Origin: Asaia lannensis NBRC 102526
GTDB taxonomy: Bacteria; Pseudomonadota; Alphaproteobacteria; Acetobacterales; Acetobacteraceae
DNA: 64,000 nt
Assembly: GCF_024054035.1 (NCBI RefSeq)
Contig: NZ_JAMXQU010000003.1
Location: 62,001-126,000, forward strand
Direction: 5' to 3'
Shown here: one piece after another, positions 1-11,200 of the stretch
Layout of the letters: the number at the start of each line of letters is the position of its first letter
Position numbering within the stretch: position 1 is the stretch's first letter
Program-made: the position numbers and the translations under genes
The notes under the pieces: model-generated
What the model was told of the DNA's origin: nothing
The model's database searches: none
The model's input: the letters and a program-made list of their open reading frames with translations, nothing else

Positions 1-2149
1 CTTCGCGGAAACCATGCACATGGAAATTCGCCCGGTTGCTGCGACGATAGATCAGACGATGCACCAGCTGCGGATAACCGTGGAACGCGAAAAGAACCGG
101 TTTGTCCTTGGTGAACAGATTATCGAACATTACATCGTCAAGCCCGTGCGGATGCTCGCTGGGTGACTGCAAGGTCATCAGATCGACGACGTTGACAAAA
201 CGGATTTTCAGATCCGGTGCCTGTTCGCGCAGCAACTGCACTGCGGCAAGCGCTTCAACCGTCGGCACGTCACCGGCAGAGGCAATCACGAGGTCGGGGT
301 CATGGCCCTTGTCGTTGCTTGCCCATTGCCAGATACCGATACCCTGACTGCAATGAGAAATCGCCGCGTCGATATCGAGCCACTGATGCTCGGGCTGCTT
401 GCCTGCCACAATGACGTTGATACGGTCCCAGCTTTCAAGACAGTGCTTGGCGACATAGAGCAGTGTATTGGCATCGGGCGGCAGATACACGCGAGCGATA
501 TCGGCTTTCTTGTTCACCACATGATCCATAAATCCGGGATCCTGATGGCTGAAACCGTTATGATCCTGACGCCAGACATGGGACGTCAGCAGATAGTTGA
601 GCGATGAAATCGGACGACGCCACTGGACCTCCTTCGCCGATTTGATCCATTTCGCGTGCTGGTTGACCATGGAGTCGACCAGATGGACAAAGGCCTCATA
701 ACACGAGAAGAAGCCGTGACGCCCTGTCAGAAGATATCCTTCGAGCCAGCCCTGTATCGTGTGCTCGCTCAGGATCTCCATCACGAGACCATCCGGCGCC
801 AGATGATCGTCATAGGAATAGGTCTCGGCCGTCCAGGCACGATTGGTCACTTCCAGCACGTCATTGAGACGGTTGGAATTGTTCTCGTCAGGCGACAGGA
901 CACGGAAATTGCGTGCTTCGAGGTTCATGCGCATGACATCGCGCAGCCATGAGCCAAGCACGCGTGTGCTTTCCGCCAGCAGCGATCCCGGGGACGGGAC
1001 GGCTATCGCATGGCTCTCGATATCCGGCATGCGCAACGGGCGACGCAGCTGGCCGCCATTGCCATGCGGGTTGTCGCTCATGCGCAGCGTTCCCTCCGGC
1101 GCGAGAGCTGCAATTTCAGAATGGAGGCGGCCGTTCTCGTCGAACAGCGTTTCAGGCTTGTAGCTGCGCAGCCAGTCTTCGAGGATTTTAAGATGGCCCG
1201 GCTTGTCGAGATCGGTCAGCGGTACCTGATGGGAACGCCAGAAGCCCTCGCACCGCTTGCCGTCCACTTCCTTGGGGCCGGTCCAGCCCTTTGGCGTGCG
1301 CATAATGATCATGGGCCAGATGGGACGCTCGGCGTTATTTTCGGAGCGCGCACGTTTCTGGATGCTGGCAATCCTGTCGAAGCAGCTATCCATCGCCTGT
1401 GCCATCAACTGATGCACCGTATCGGGATCGTCGCCTGACACGATAACCGGATCGTATCCGTAGCCCCGGAACAGCGCGAGGAGTTCCTCTTCAGGTATGC
1501 GGGCCAGCACCGTCGGATTGGCAATCTTGTATCCGTTGAGATGCAGGATCGGCAGAACCGCACCGTCGTTGCGCGGATCCAGAAACTTGTTGCTGTGCCA
1601 TGATGTGGCCAGAGGGCCGGTCTCGGCCTCGCCATCACCGACGACGCAGGCTACGACCAGATCGGGATTGTCGAGCACCGCGCCATAAGCGTGAGACAGT
1701 GCATAACCGAGCTCGCCGCCTTCATGGATCGAGCCCGGCGTGGTCGCCGCAACATGACTTGGAATACCGCCCGGGAAGGAGAACTGCTTGACCAGGCGGC
1801 CAAGCCCTTCGATATCCTGCGAAACTTCCGGGAAATATTCGCTATAGGTCCCCTCAAGATAGGTCGCCGCCACCACACCGGGGGCGCCATGGCCCGGACC
1901 CGCAATGAAGAGAACGCTCTTGTCGCGCTCCTTGATGATGCGATTCAGGTGCAGATAAAGAAGGGTGAGGCCCGGCGTCGTGCCGAAATGGCCAAGCAGG
2001 CGCGGTTTGACATGTTCCAGCTTCAGAGGCTCGCGCAAAAGCGGATTGTCGAGCAGATAGATCTGCGCCACCGAGAGGTAATTCGCGGCCTGCCACCACT
2101 TGTCATAGAGGGCGAGCTGTTGTGCAGAGAGAGGACCCTGAACGGTCAT
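1..2149 (-). CDS. xfp: Phosphoketolase (xylulose-5-P/fructose-6-P), 3' end beyond window
   Basis: This thiamine-diphosphate enzyme cleaves xylulose-5-phosphate (and often fructose-6-phosphate) with phosphate to acetyl phosphate plus glyceraldehyde-3-phosphate or erythrose-4-phosphate. Translating the minus strand from ATG at 2149 gives an unbroken frame of 716 codons that runs off the window at base 1, so roughly the last 80 residues are missing. It starts [19 protein letters not shown]. Near the N terminus it has the family blocks [13 protein letters not shown] and EGGELGY, and the ThDP signature GDGEAETG, followed by [15 protein letters not shown]. It lies 2 nt downstream of ackA, so the two are surely co-transcribed, and AckA can convert the acetyl phosphate to acetate and ATP. 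Identity is firm; substrate preference cannot be read from the sequence. Confidence 0.96.
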   Translation of the reverse strand, partial: MTVQGPLSAQQLALYDKWWQAANYLSVAQIYLLDNPLLREPLKLEHVKPRLLGHFGTTPGLTLLYLHLNRIIKERDKSVLFIAGPGHGAPGVVAATYLEGTYSEYFPEVSQDIEGLGRLVKQFSFPGGIPSHVAATTPGSIHEGGELGYALSHAYGAVLDNPDLVVACVVGDGEAETGPLATSWHSNKFLDPRNDGAVLPILHLNGYKIANPTVLARIPEEELLALFRGYGYDPVIVSGDDPDTVHQLMAQAMDSCFDRIASIQKRARSENNAERPIWPMIIMRTPKGWTGPKEVDGKRCEGFWRSHQVPLTDLDKPGHLKILEDWLRSYKPETLFDENGRLHSEIAALAPEGTLRMSDNPHGNGGQLRRPLRMPDIESHAIAVPSPGSLLAESTRVLGSWLRDVMRMNLEARNFRVLSPDENNSNRLNDVLEVTNRAWTAETYSYDDHLAPDGLVMEILSEHTIQGWLEGYLLTGRHGFFSCYEAFVHLVDSMVNQHAKWIKSAKEVQWRRPISSLNYLLTSHVWRQDHNGFSHQDPGFMDHVVNKKADIARVYLPPDANTLLYVAKHCLESWDRINVIVAGKQPEHQWLDIDAAISHCSQGIGIWQWASNDKGHDPDLVIASAGDVPTVEALAAVQLLREQAPDLKIRFVNVVDLMTLQSPSEHPHGLDDVMFDNLFTKDKPVLFAFHGYPQLVHRLIYRRSNRANFHVHGFRE

Positions 2150-2151
2150 GA

Positions 2152-3348
2152 TTACTGTTTTCCCTTCATTATTCTTCTTGTCTGACGGAAAATCGTAGTC
2201 TCTTCATCGGCTGGCATGACGAGAACCGTCACCGAGCCAGATCTCTGGCTGATCGTCGGACGGCCTGCGAGATTGGCGTCCTCACACAGATGGACATCGA
2301 GCCATTTGAGCCTGTTGCAGACGGCACGTCTGAAGGTTGCATCGTGCTGGCCGATCCCGCCTGTAAACACGATGGCGTCGACGCCTCCCATCTGCGCAAT
2401 CAGTCCGCCGGCCTGCTGAACGAAACGCTCGACGAACATCTCAAGCGCGAGCTGAACATTCTCATCGGCATCGTGCTCACGCAGAACGCGCATGTCGCTC
2501 GACAGTCCTGACACGCCCTTGAGACCCGAGCGGTAATAGAGCGTGTCCTGAAGCTCAGCAGGCGTGAGGTTTTTCTGCTGGAGCAGATAAAGAATGGCGC
2601 CAGGATCGATGGTGCCGCATCGCGTGCCCATCATCAGCCCGTCCAGAACGGTCAGCCCCATCGTGGTTGCAACACTTCGGCCATGGATCATCGCACACAG
2701 ACTGGCCCCATTGCCGATATGGGCGACGAGGACACGCTTATGGGCGATGGTTGGAAAGCGCACGGCGAGTTCGGTTGCGACATAGTCGTATGAAAGACCA
2801 TGGAAGCCATAGACGCGTGCCCCATGATCGAGCAGCTCAGCAGGGAGCGGAAGACGCGTGCGCACTGCAGGAATGGTGTGGTGAAACGAGGTATCGAAAC
2901 ACGCGACCTGAAGCAGATCGGGCTTGTCCTGCATCAGAAGTCGCATGGGGGCGATACTGGGGGGCTGATGAAGGGGCGCCAGGGAAACGAGTTCCTGCAG
3001 CCTATCCAGCGCCTCAGTATCGATGGCTGTCGGTCCCTCGAAATGTGGCCCACCATGGACGACACGGTGCCCTACAGCACCGATCGTGCTGCCCGATTCA
3101 TGGTTTTCCATAAGGCGCAGGACATGACGGATCATCTCGCCATGCGCATTGCCCTGCTGGTCACGTGTCTCGATCACCATGCGCTTGCTGACGCCATCAG
3201 GCGTACGTGTCGTCAGGACGGCCCCGCCGGACTGATATTCAACCAGCCCCGAAAGAAGACGCTCCGACGTGCTCTCCTCATCGAAAAGAGCGAACTTGAT
3301 GCTCGACGAGCCAGAGTTGAGGGTGAGGATAGTTCTGCTTTTGGACAC
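2152..3348 (-). CDS. ackA: Acetate kinase
   Basis: Acetate kinase interconverts acetyl phosphate plus ADP with acetate plus ATP in the cytoplasm. The 398-residue length is normal for the family. Visible motifs are [10 protein letters not shown] at the N terminus (phosphate-binding), [25 protein letters not shown] and [11 protein letters not shown]. The frame starts with GTG at 3348; no better ATG precedes [15 protein letters not shown]. It is the first gene of an ackA-xfp operon, so it probably harvests ATP from acetyl phosphate made by phosphoketolase. No phosphotransacetylase gene lies beside it. The 377-bp upstream gap should hold the operon promoter. Confidence 0.96.
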   Translation of the reverse strand: MSKSRTILTLNSGSSSIKFALFDEESTSERLLSGLVEYQSGGAVLTTRTPDGVSKRMVIETRDQQGNAHGEMIRHVLRLMENHESGSTIGAVGHRVVHGGPHFEGPTAIDTEALDRLQELVSLAPLHQPPSIAPMRLLMQDKPDLLQVACFDTSFHHTIPAVRTRLPLPAELLDHGARVYGFHGLSYDYVATELAVRFPTIAHKRVLVAHIGNGASLCAMIHGRSVATTMGLTVLDGLMMGTRCGTIDPGAILYLLQQKNLTPAELQDTLYYRSGLKGVSGLSSDMRVLREHDADENVQLALEMFVERFVQQAGGLIAQMGGVDAIVFTGGIGQHDATFRRAVCNRLKWLDVHLCEDANLAGRPTISQRSGSVTVLVMPADEETTIFRQTRRIMKGKQ

Positions 3349-3725
3349 GTGAGAACCTCGAAATGCCTGGCAATATCGCCTGCATTCGAGTGTTAAACCG
3401 CGTGATCGGGTTGCGGTTCTAACATAAGATGGCGGTAATCACGGACCGGAATAGCCCTATTTACCGATTTCCCAAGTAAATCGGGACTTTTACTGCCCAA
3501 CGCCCATTACAACTACACGTATTTGTGACGAAAACCCGCGGTTTCCAGCAAGGTGACGCGGGCTGTATCCAAAGGGTATGTAACCAATCCCACAGATGTG
3601 CGTACCAGCAGGCCGATTGTGCGCTGGGTGTCAGGGACATCCCCGCGAAAGGATATGCGCCCAGCCCAAGGCGTATGCCGACCTGTCCCCTGGTCGGGGA
3701 CAGGTCGGGAGAACAGTGTCAGAAT
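3349..3725. other. Intergenic region upstream of ackA
   Basis: This 377-bp stretch separates the helicase stop from the ackA start. The part next to ackA (about 3400-3540) is more A+T-rich than the flanking genes and is the likely promoter region of ackA-xfp, but I cannot name confident -35 and -10 boxes. The part next to the helicase holds a strong hairpin, listed separately. No convincing gene is seen on either strand. Confidence 0.5.
3680..3706 (-). terminator. Hairpin downstream of the helicase gene
   Basis: A perfect 11-bp stem pairs GACCTGTCCCC (3680-3690) with GGGGACAGGTC (3696-3706) around a 5-base loop TGGTC. It lies 20 nt past the stop codon of the minus-strand helicase gene, where a terminator is expected. 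No T-run follows on the minus strand, so it may act as an mRNA 3'-end stabiliser or a Rho-assisted site instead of a classical intrinsic terminator. Confidence 0.5.
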
Positions 3726-5066
3726 TCAGCGTGCGCGTGGCGCACGGTTGCCGGACGGCTTGCCGCCGCCATTGCGCGCTCCACCGGAAGGGCGTCCGCC
3801 GCCATTGGGACGCTGTCCGCCACCGGGACGTCCGCCGCCACCAGAGCGCTGGCCACCGCCGCGCGGCTGATTGCGTCCACGACCGCCACCGCCGAGCACA
3901 GGCGGACGCATGGTCGAGTTCTGCGCCTCTTCAGAGTGATAAGGATGATCGCTTACAACGGGAATGGACTTGCCGATAAGCTTCTCGATATCGCGCAGCC
4001 AGGCGCGCTGCTCGGCATCGCACAGCGATACGGCCCAGCCGTCACGCCCTGCACGGGCGGTACGCCCGATGCGGTGAACATAGCTCTCGGCCACATTGGG
4101 CAGATCGTAGTTGAACACATGGCTCACGTCGTCCACGTCGATACCGCGTGCCGCGATATCGGTGGCGACCAGCACCTTGACCGACCCATCGCGGAATCCA
4201 GCCATGGCACGCTCGCGTGCGCCCTGCGATTTGTTGCCATGGATCGCCTCGGCGCGGATTCCCTCGGCATTGAGGAAGTCGGCAACCTTGTTGGCTTCAT
4301 GCTTCATGAGCGTGAAGACGACGGCGCGCTGGACCTTTTCATTGCTGACGAGCAGCAGGGTCGCAGCACGCTTGTCTTCAGCCTTGACGAACATCACGGC
4401 CTGACGGATGCGATCGACCGTCGAGGACGGCGGCGTCACTTCGACCTTTGCAGGATCGCGCAGCAGCGAATGCGCCAGTTCCTCGATCGCCTTGGGCATG
4501 GTCGCCGAGAAAAGAACCGTCTGACGTTCCTTGGGCAGCAGCGCCACAATACGACGGATGTCGCGCACGAAGCCCATATCGAGCATACGATCCGCTTCAT
4601 CGAGCACAAGCATTTCGAGATCGTGCAGATCGATATGGCCCTGTCCGATCAGATCGAGCAGACGACCGGGCGCTGCAGTCAGCACATCCACGCCACGACG
4701 CATGGCTTCAACCTGTCGGCCCTGACCGACGCCGCCAAAAATCACTGCATGACGCAGCTTCATATGACGGGCATAGGCCTTGAAGCTCTCGTCGATCTGA
4801 GCAGCGAGTTCACGCGTTGGCGCAAGGACGAGAATGCGCGCGCTCTTGGGTGTCAGCGGGCGGTGATGCGTCGCCAGGCGATGAAGAGCCGGCAGAGCGA
4901 AAGCCGCGGTCTTGCCCGTACCTGTCTGGGCGAGACCGAGAAGATCGCGCCCCTGAAGCAGATAGGGTATCGCACCGGCCTGAATCGGCGTCGGGGTCGT
5001 ATAGCCTTCTTCCGTCAGCGCTCGCTGGATCGGCATGGCAAGCTGTAAATCGGCAAAACTGGTCAT
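3726..5066 (-). CDS. DEAD-box ATP-dependent RNA helicase (RhlE-like)
   Basis: An ATP-dependent RNA helicase for remodelling structured RNA in ribosome assembly, mRNA turnover or cold adaptation. Motifs appear in order: Q motif (TPTPIQ), Walker A AQTGTGKT, Ia APTRELAAQ, the DEAD box, SAT, and motif VI HRIGRTARAG. After about residue 385 comes a Gly/Arg/Pro-rich tail (GGGGRGRNQPRGGG and similar repeats) typical of the RhlE branch and likely to bind RNA non-specifically. I chose ATG 5066 (MTSFADLQ) because AAGGAGG sits 11 nt upstream. A GTG at 5090 would put that Shine-Dalgarno inside the gene. Product is 446 residues, apparently monocistronic. The precise subfamily is inferred. Confidence 0.93.
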   Translation of the reverse strand: MTSFADLQLAMPIQRALTEEGYTTPTPIQAGAIPYLLQGRDLLGLAQTGTGKTAAFALPALHRLATHHRPLTPKSARILVLAPTRELAAQIDESFKAYARHMKLRHAVIFGGVGQGRQVEAMRRGVDVLTAAPGRLLDLIGQGHIDLHDLEMLVLDEADRMLDMGFVRDIRRIVALLPKERQTVLFSATMPKAIEELAHSLLRDPAKVEVTPPSSTVDRIRQAVMFVKAEDKRAATLLLVSNEKVQRAVVFTLMKHEANKVADFLNAEGIRAEAIHGNKSQGARERAMAGFRDGSVKVLVATDIAARGIDVDDVSHVFNYDLPNVAESYVHRIGRTARAGRDGWAVSLCDAEQRAWLRDIEKLIGKSIPVVSDHPYHSEEAQNSTMRPPVLGGGGRGRNQPRGGGQRSGGGGRPGGGQRPNGGGRPSGGARNGGGKPSGNRAPRAR

Positions 5067-5417
5067 GGGTAGAAACGCCTCCTTGGGCACGAGCCAACGC
5101 CTGGGGCGGGCTCACAGGATGACGTCTCTTGGCCCGGACGTCGTCAGGATAGGAAAGATCCAGAAATGACGACGCAGGAAGCATGACGGGTGCCAGATTC
5201 ATGACATCCGTGCCACCAGAATCAAACTGGACCGGGGAGGCCCCCCATATAGGCAGGAGCCCCGATCCATGCAAGTCACCGGGCGCACAAAACCGCAGCC
5301 ATCCTGCTCGCGGGCACAGCCGGGCAGAGCCGCCGCCCTCAGCCGCCAACAGCACGATGCCCGCCCATCCGGTACCGGACGGGAAATCCCGAGGCAGAAC
5401 AGCGGCGATAAAACGGG
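5067..5417. other. Intergenic region between helicase and nitroreductase genes
   Basis: This 351-bp gap holds the 5' leader of the helicase gene (AAGGAGG about 11 nt before its ATG) and the 3' end of the nitroreductase transcript. A 12-bp palindrome TCCGGTACCGGA lies at 5368-5379, downstream of the nitroreductase stop, flanked by imperfectly pairing CCC/GGG bases, and could form part of a terminator hairpin. No gene or known riboswitch is recognised. Confidence 0.35.
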
Positions 5418-6026
5418 TCAGGCGAAACGGTTGTGAATAATCGTTTCCTCAAGCGGCAGATGTCCGCCATGTGGCGGGTAGTCACCGGCCTTCTTGCCGA
5501 TCGCCACGAACATGACGACCTCATGATCCTTGGGGAGGTTGATCAGCTCGCCCACGGCCTTAAAATCGAAGCCGTCCATCGGACAGGACTGATAGCCATG
5601 CGCGGCAGCGGCAAGCATCAGGGCATAAGCAGCCATACCGCAGGAGCGGATACCTTCATCGCGCTGAAGCTGTTCGTGCCCGGTATAAAACTGCTTGATC
5701 ATACCCTCATAGGTGGCCTGCATCTTCTCCGGGGCCTCGGCCCAGTAACGAGCCGGATCTTTCTCCCAGGCCTTGAAGTCTGCACAAAGCACAATCAGGG
5801 CGCTGGCCTCTTCCACCTGCGGCTGGTTCCACGCAACAGCCCTTATGTCCTTTCTCAGGGCAGGATCGGACACCACCACAAAGCGCCAGTGCTGGATATT
5901 GAAGGCAGTTGGCGCATGGCGCCCTGCGTCGAGAATAGCGCGCAGCTCATGCTCGGGGATCGTGACATTGGGTTCGAAACGCTTGGTTGCCCGGCGTTCG
6001 GCAATGGCTGTGAGGATATCGGTCAT
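5418..6026 (-). CDS. Nitroreductase family protein
   Basis: A flavin (FMN)-dependent oxidoreductase of the nitroreductase fold, which uses NAD(P)H to reduce nitro compounds, quinones or similar acceptors. The start has AIAERRATKRFEPN (the FMN-binding RRxxKRF-like motif), then LDAGRHAPTAFNIQHWRFVVV, where SxxNxQPW-like residues contact FMN. Later segments include CGMAAYALMLAAAAHGYQSCPMDGFD and a C-terminal VAIGKKAGDYPPHGGHLPLEE, both usual in the family. I chose ATG 6026 (MTDILTAIAERRA), preceded by GCGGAG, over an upstream frame opening at 6086 with no family match. The product is 202 residues and stands alone. Physiological substrate unknown. Confidence 0.88.
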   Translation of the reverse strand: MTDILTAIAERRATKRFEPNVTIPEHELRAILDAGRHAPTAFNIQHWRFVVVSDPALRKDIRAVAWNQPQVEEASALIVLCADFKAWEKDPARYWAEAPEKMQATYEGMIKQFYTGHEQLQRDEGIRSCGMAAYALMLAAAAHGYQSCPMDGFDFKAVGELINLPKDHEVVMFVAIGKKAGDYPPHGGHLPLEETIIHNRFA

Positions 6027-6157
6027 GGAAACTCCGCTCACCCGTCGATCGACGGGCCTGTCATGCGAGGATAACACCCGATGCAAACACGAGACCGGGT
6101 CGCAGGCAAGCTAATTTCGATTGAAGTCGTACTATAAACTGCTTGCCAGTATTCGTA

Positions 6158-6757
6158 TCAGCGCTTCCTCAGAAGGAAGAGCGCCTGCTCGCCGAACAAA
6201 TTGGCCAGTCTGATCGACCGGCGCCAGGGCGCGCGCTCCCCTGCCTCGTCGATAGCAAGCCAGCGGTCGATCACGTAGCCCTCTGACTCGCAGAGTTCGA
6301 GAAAGTCGCGGATCGTACATGGGTGGATATTCGGCGTTTCGTACCAGGGTGTATGCCACACCTTGTTCATGGGCATGCGCCCACTGAGAAGAATCTGGAG
6401 CCTGAGGCGCCAGTGCCCGAAATTCGGGAAAGAGACGATGGCGTGTCGTCCGATACGCAGCATCTGGCGAAGGACTTCGCGCGGCTTTTCGACGGCCTGA
6501 AGCGTGCGTTGCAGCACAACATAATCGAACGCGTCGTCCGAGTAATGCACAAGATCCTGATCGGCATCGCCATGCATCACCGGCAGTCCATGCGCGACCG
6601 ACCGCGTCACCTCGCTCATATCGATCTCGATACCGCGTGCATCGCACTGACGCGTGCGGAAGAGATGATCGATCAGGGCTCCGTCCCCGCTTCCAACATC
6701 GAGCACACGCGTGCGCGGCGCGATCATCTCGGCGATCAGTTGCTGATCAAGACGCAT
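6158..6757 (-). CDS. metW: Methionine biosynthesis protein MetW
   Basis: MetW is a SAM-methyltransferase-fold protein found almost always with MetX. In proteobacteria it forms a complex with the homoserine acyltransferase and is needed for its full activity. The 199-residue product opens [12 protein letters not shown] and has the nucleotide-binding motif [15 protein letters not shown], then [18 protein letters not shown] and [13 protein letters not shown], all characteristic of MetW. The ATG at 6757 has AGGAGG six bases upstream and lies inside the last codons of metX, giving an 11-nt overlap and likely translational coupling. Upstream in-frame codons continue through metX sequence and are not part of the protein. 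Confidence 0.94.
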   Translation of the reverse strand: MRLDQQLIAEMIAPRTRVLDVGSGDGALIDHLFRTRQCDARGIEIDMSEVTRSVAHGLPVMHGDADQDLVHYSDDAFDYVVLQRTLQAVEKPREVLRQMLRIGRHAIVSFPNFGHWRLRLQILLSGRMPMNKVWHTPWYETPNIHPCTIRDFLELCESEGYVIDRWLAIDEAGERAPWRRSIRLANLFGEQALFLLRKR

Positions 6758-8015
6758 GACCGACCTCCTGCGGGCGGTTGGCCAGCCCGGCATGCTCTGC
6801 GGCACCGTTGATAAAACCGCGCATCGTCCTGTCCAGATCGGGTTCCTCCAGCAGGAAGGCATCATGCCCGCGATCGCTCTCGATCTCCACAAAAGACACG
6901 TTCACTCCGGCACGATTGAGCGCGCGCGCGAGCAGACGCGACTGCGAGGTGGGGAAAAGCCAGTCCGACGTGAAGGAAATAATGCAGAAACGCGTTTTAC
7001 AGCCCCGGAAAGGCGCAGAAAGATCGCCGTCATAATCGGCGCTCAGATCGAAATAATCGAGCGCGCGCGTAATCGTCAGATAGGCATTGGCGTCGAAACG
7101 ACGCACGAAGCTCGATCCCTGATGACGCAGATAGCTCTCAACCTCGAAAATCTCGCCGAAAAGCGAGTTGCCGGAGGCGACGGCCTCGTGAGAAGGCACG
7201 GCATCGCGGCGCGTACGTCGACCGAATTTCTGCGTCAGGGCCTCTTCGGACAGATAGGTGATATGGGCCATCATGCGCGCAACGGCGAGCCCCTTTGCCG
7301 GGATCGTACCATGAGCCCAGTACCGACCGCCGCACCAGTCCGGATCTCCACAGATGGCCTGTCGGCTGACCTCGTTGAAGGCAATATTCTGGGCTGAGTG
7401 AAACGGCGCCGTGGCAATGGGCATGGCTGCCCCTACACGCTCGGGGAAACTCGCCACCCATTGCAGCACCTGCATCCCGCCCATCGACCCGCCGATCGCT
7501 GCAAACAGGCGATCGATTCCAAGATGATCGAGCAGTTTCGCCTGCGCAAAAACCATGTCCCGTATGGTGATCGGGGGGAAATCCGTTCCCCAGGGCTCCC
7601 CGGTATCGCGCAGCGTTCTTGGACCCGAGGAGCCCATGCAGCCACCCAGCACATTCACGCACAGAACGAAAAACCGATCCGTATCGATGGCGCAGCCGGG
7701 CCCTACGGCACGGCTCCACCAGCCCGGCTTGCCCGTTACGGGATGGGTCTCGGCAACATATTGATCCCCCGTCAGCGCATGACAGACCAGTATGACATTG
7801 TCCCGTGCCGGTGAGAGCGTACCGTAAGCGCAATAGGCAATATCGAGCGGGGCGATATGCGCTCCGCATTCGAGCGTCAGACCGTCGTCGAGGCGCACCT
7901 GAAACGATGTGGGCGATGACGCGCCCCGCGCTGCAGCGGCATTCATAGGGGACCGCGCCTCGCGCTGTCCGTCTCCATTGTCCCGGCATGGGCCCGGGCT
8001 GGGCTGATCCTGCAT
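6747..8015 (-). CDS. metX: Homoserine O-acetyltransferase (or succinyltransferase) MetX
   Basis: Acylates homoserine in methionine synthesis, an alpha/beta-hydrolase-fold enzyme. Visible are [26 protein letters not shown], the nucleophile elbow GGSMGGMQ, and the C-terminal catalytic His/Asp region with [10 protein letters not shown]. The core aligns from [13 protein letters not shown] onward. Two starts are possible: ATG 8015 (MQDQPSPG, preceded by GAGAGG at very short spacing) and ATG 7946 ([12 protein letters not shown] 11 nt upstream). An ATG at 8090 is also open but adds a non-conserved arginine-rich stretch. I report 8015 provisionally. The gene overlaps metW downstream, and together they make the first step of an acylhomoserine route. 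I found no clear SAM riboswitch in the leader. Whether acetyl or succinyl is the donor cannot be decided by eye. Confidence 0.92.
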   Translation of the reverse strand: MQDQPSPGPCRDNGDGQREARSPMNAAAARGASSPTSFQVRLDDGLTLECGAHIAPLDIAYCAYGTLSPARDNVILVCHALTGDQYVAETHPVTGKPGWWSRAVGPGCAIDTDRFFVLCVNVLGGCMGSSGPRTLRDTGEPWGTDFPPITIRDMVFAQAKLLDHLGIDRLFAAIGGSMGGMQVLQWVASFPERVGAAMPIATAPFHSAQNIAFNEVSRQAICGDPDWCGGRYWAHGTIPAKGLAVARMMAHITYLSEEALTQKFGRRTRRDAVPSHEAVASGNSLFGEIFEVESYLRHQGSSFVRRFDANAYLTITRALDYFDLSADYDGDLSAPFRGCKTRFCIISFTSDWLFPTSQSRLLARALNRAGVNVSFVEIESDRGHDAFLLEEPDLDRTMRGFINGAAEHAGLANRPQEVGHAS

Positions 8016-8296
8016 GGCCTCTCGTCTCGTCGCGTCAGCCCTTCTCCGTAAGGGCCGGAGTGAAACGGGTGACGAATGGAATTGATGCATCTTCAGTCAG
8101 GCGCATGCGACGCCCTCAGCTGAAGAGGATGCAGAGCGAGAGATATGCCATCTCGACACGCTCGCCGCAATTCCCGCCCTGAAAATCGACAATCACCACC
8201 CGCACATCCGGACGCCCGTACGATCGCGCGAGAAATCATAGGCATAAGCATTGTGATGAGTTAATGTTTTTTAACGAATCAGCGGAGAAGCCGATC

Positions 8297-11200
8297 ATGC
8301 CGACGATCCTCAAAATGATAGGTCATTCCGGGCTTTTCGATACGGCGTTCTATCTCGCGCGCAATCCGGATCTGCGCGATATCGGGAGTGGTGCCTTGCT
8401 CCATTACCATTCCACCGGATGGCTGGAGGGCCGAAAACCCAACGCCTTTTTCGATCCCGGCTGGTACCTCGCGACCAACCGGGACGTCACGGGCGATCCG
8501 CTGCTGCATTATCTGACAAAAGGAGAATATGAGGGTCGACGTCCTGTCGCCTGGTTCGATCCGGTCTGGTATCGCCAGACGAATAATATTCCGGCCAATA
8601 CCAACGCGCTGGCGCATTATCTCGCCAACAGGCTACAGCCTCATATACGTCCTATGGAGGCGTTCGACCCAGTTTTTTACCTGCAGACCTACCCCGATGT
8701 TGCGGAATCCGGCATGGACCCGGTCGAACACTACATGGTGCAGGGATTTCGCGAGGTCAGGCGGCCATTCGCCGGTTTCGATCCGAGCTTTTACCGCATG
8801 CGCTATTTGCGTCATCAGCCCGAGGCCAACCCTTTCCTTCATTGGCTGGACCACCGGCATGAGGCCGGAATTTTCCCCTGCCTGCCCCAGCACGAAACCA
8901 CGATTGCCCGGGAGATAAGACGACGCACGCAGCCCGGACCGCTGTTCGAAGAACATCGCCCACTACCGGATGCAGCGATCAGGCGCGCGCGTGTTCTTGC
9001 CTATTATCTTCCGCAGTTTCATCGGACGGAAGAGAACGACCGCTGGTGGGGGGCTGGCTTTACCGAATGGACCAATCTCGCGCGCGGCGTACCGCGCTTT
9101 GCCGATCACTACCAGCCGCGCACGCCACGCGATCTCGGTCATTACCGTCTCGATACAGATGCCCCCTTGCGCGATCAGGCACGTCTGGCGCGCCAGAGCG
9201 GCATAGAGGGATTCATTTTCTACCACTACTGGTTCGACGGAAAGCGGCTGCTGGACACCCCCATGGAGACCCTGCTTCGCACGCAGGATATCGATCTGCC
9301 CTTCTGCCTGATGTGGGCCAACGAGAACTGGAGCCGTCGCTGGGATGGGGGCGACAAGGACGTTCTTATTTCGCAGAACTACAGGAAGGAAGACGACGAA
9401 GCGCTGATTGCCGATCTCGCCCGCCATATGAACGACAGGCGCTATATCCGTCTGCAGGGACGCCCTCTTTTCATGATCTATCGCCCGGGCAGTATTCCGG
9501 ATGCAAAAGCTCGTATTGTAATCTGGCGTGACCTGTTCAGGAACGCCCACGGCCTCGACCCCATTCTGGTCATGGCCCAGGCTTTCGACGACAACGACCC
9601 TAGGCCATTCGGCATGGATGGCGCCGTCGAGTTTCCACCGCACAAACTCACCAGATCCTGCACACCGATCGAAGACAAGCTGCATATCCTCGACGAAGAC
9701 ATGACGGCACGCGTCTATGACTACGCCGAACTAGTCGAAAAAGCCCTTGCCAACCCGCCCCCCGACTTTCCTCGCATCCGTACCGTTTGTCCTTCATGGG
9801 ACAACGATCCAAGACGACAGGGTGCAGGACTTGTCCTGCATAACGCAAGCCCTGCCCTGTATGAGCACTGGCTGCGCGAGACCATCGTACAGGCGAAAAA
9901 CCACCCGTTTTTCGGAGAGACCCTGGTATGCATCAATGCGTGGAACGAATGGGCCGAAGGCGCCTATCTGGAACCCGACCTTCATCTCGGATCGGCCTGC
10001 CTGAATGCGACAGCACGCGCAGTGACCGGATTTGAAAGCCATAATACCGAAGACCGCCTGCTTCTGATCGGACACGATGCCTTCCCGGCAGGCGCTCAAA
10101 TGCTGCTCCTCGCCATTGGCAGAGCGTTGCGTCGTAATCACGGTATCGACACGGGATTTATCCTTCTGGGCGGCGGCGATCTTCTGGCGCGCTATCGTGA
10201 AGTCGGTACGGTCGACATTCTGACACCCAATACAGCAACCTGCCGGGAAAGACTGAGCAGCCTCAAGGCAGAGGGTTATAACGCCGCAATCATGAACAGT
10301 GCGGCCTCGACCCGACTGGCCCCGGATCTCGTTTCCGCAGGGATGGGTTTCAGCCTGCTTTTGCATGAATTACCCGGCATGATACGGAGCCACGACCTCG
10401 AAGCCCCGCTTCAGACGGCCCAGACCTTGGCCAGTGCGGTTGTCGTTCCCGGCGCTCAGCTGACGCGCGTTTGCCCTGAGGCCCTGATCATGCCCCAGGG
10501 GTTGTATAACACCATCTCGTTTTCCGAACCCGACCGGCGACGTGTGCGACTGGCTTACGGGATCGAGAACGACGCGCTTGTCGTGATCGGCGCGGGTTAT
10601 GGCGATATACGCAAGGGTTTCGATCTGTTCCTGCAGCTCTGGCACATGATCCAGAGCCCCGTATTTGCCCAATCTGTACAGAACGGCGTTTCAAGACCGG
10701 TTCATTTCATCTGGGTCGGTGCCATAGCCGATACACTGATGCAGTCTCTTGGCGCCGATCTCGACAGCGCCCTGTCATCGAGACGCTTTCATCTGCCCGG
10801 CCATGTCGAGACGATTGCGCCGTTTCTCTCGGCCTCGGATCTGTTCGTGCTGACATCGCGCGAGGATCCTTACCCTTCTGTGGTGCTCGAAGCCCTGTCT
10901 TCCGGGCTGGCCTGCATGGCTTTTGCACGCAACGGCATGATTCCGGACCTGCTCGACGAACTGCGCACACAGGGCGATACGCGTCATGCCATCATTCCAC
11001 CGGGCGATCTTCCCGGCGTGGTGCAGTGGATCACAAGACATGTTCCGCTCGCCGCCGTTCCGGCAGAGGCACGCATCACTTCGGGCGAAGCGCTGAAACC
11101 CCGATTTTCGTTCGACACCTATGTCAGACGTCTGCTGAGCCTGACCCTGCCATCCCTGCCATCGATTTCGGTCGTCGTTCTGTCTTACAACTATGCGCAG

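Noticed and set aside
3525-5048. Open frame of about 500 codons on the plus strand opposite the DEAD-box helicase
   Set aside because: Antisense to a strongly conserved helicase, with no ribosome site or family similarity.
8016-8263. SAM-II or SAM-I riboswitch before metX
   Set aside because: The expected conserved cores are not visible on the minus strand; only short unrelated hairpins are present.
8261-8274. TTAA-N6-TTAA near the giant glycosyltransferase start, like a CtrA site
   Set aside because: CtrA consensus needs a 7-base spacer; here the spacer is 6, and the region is also a chance A+T-rich run.
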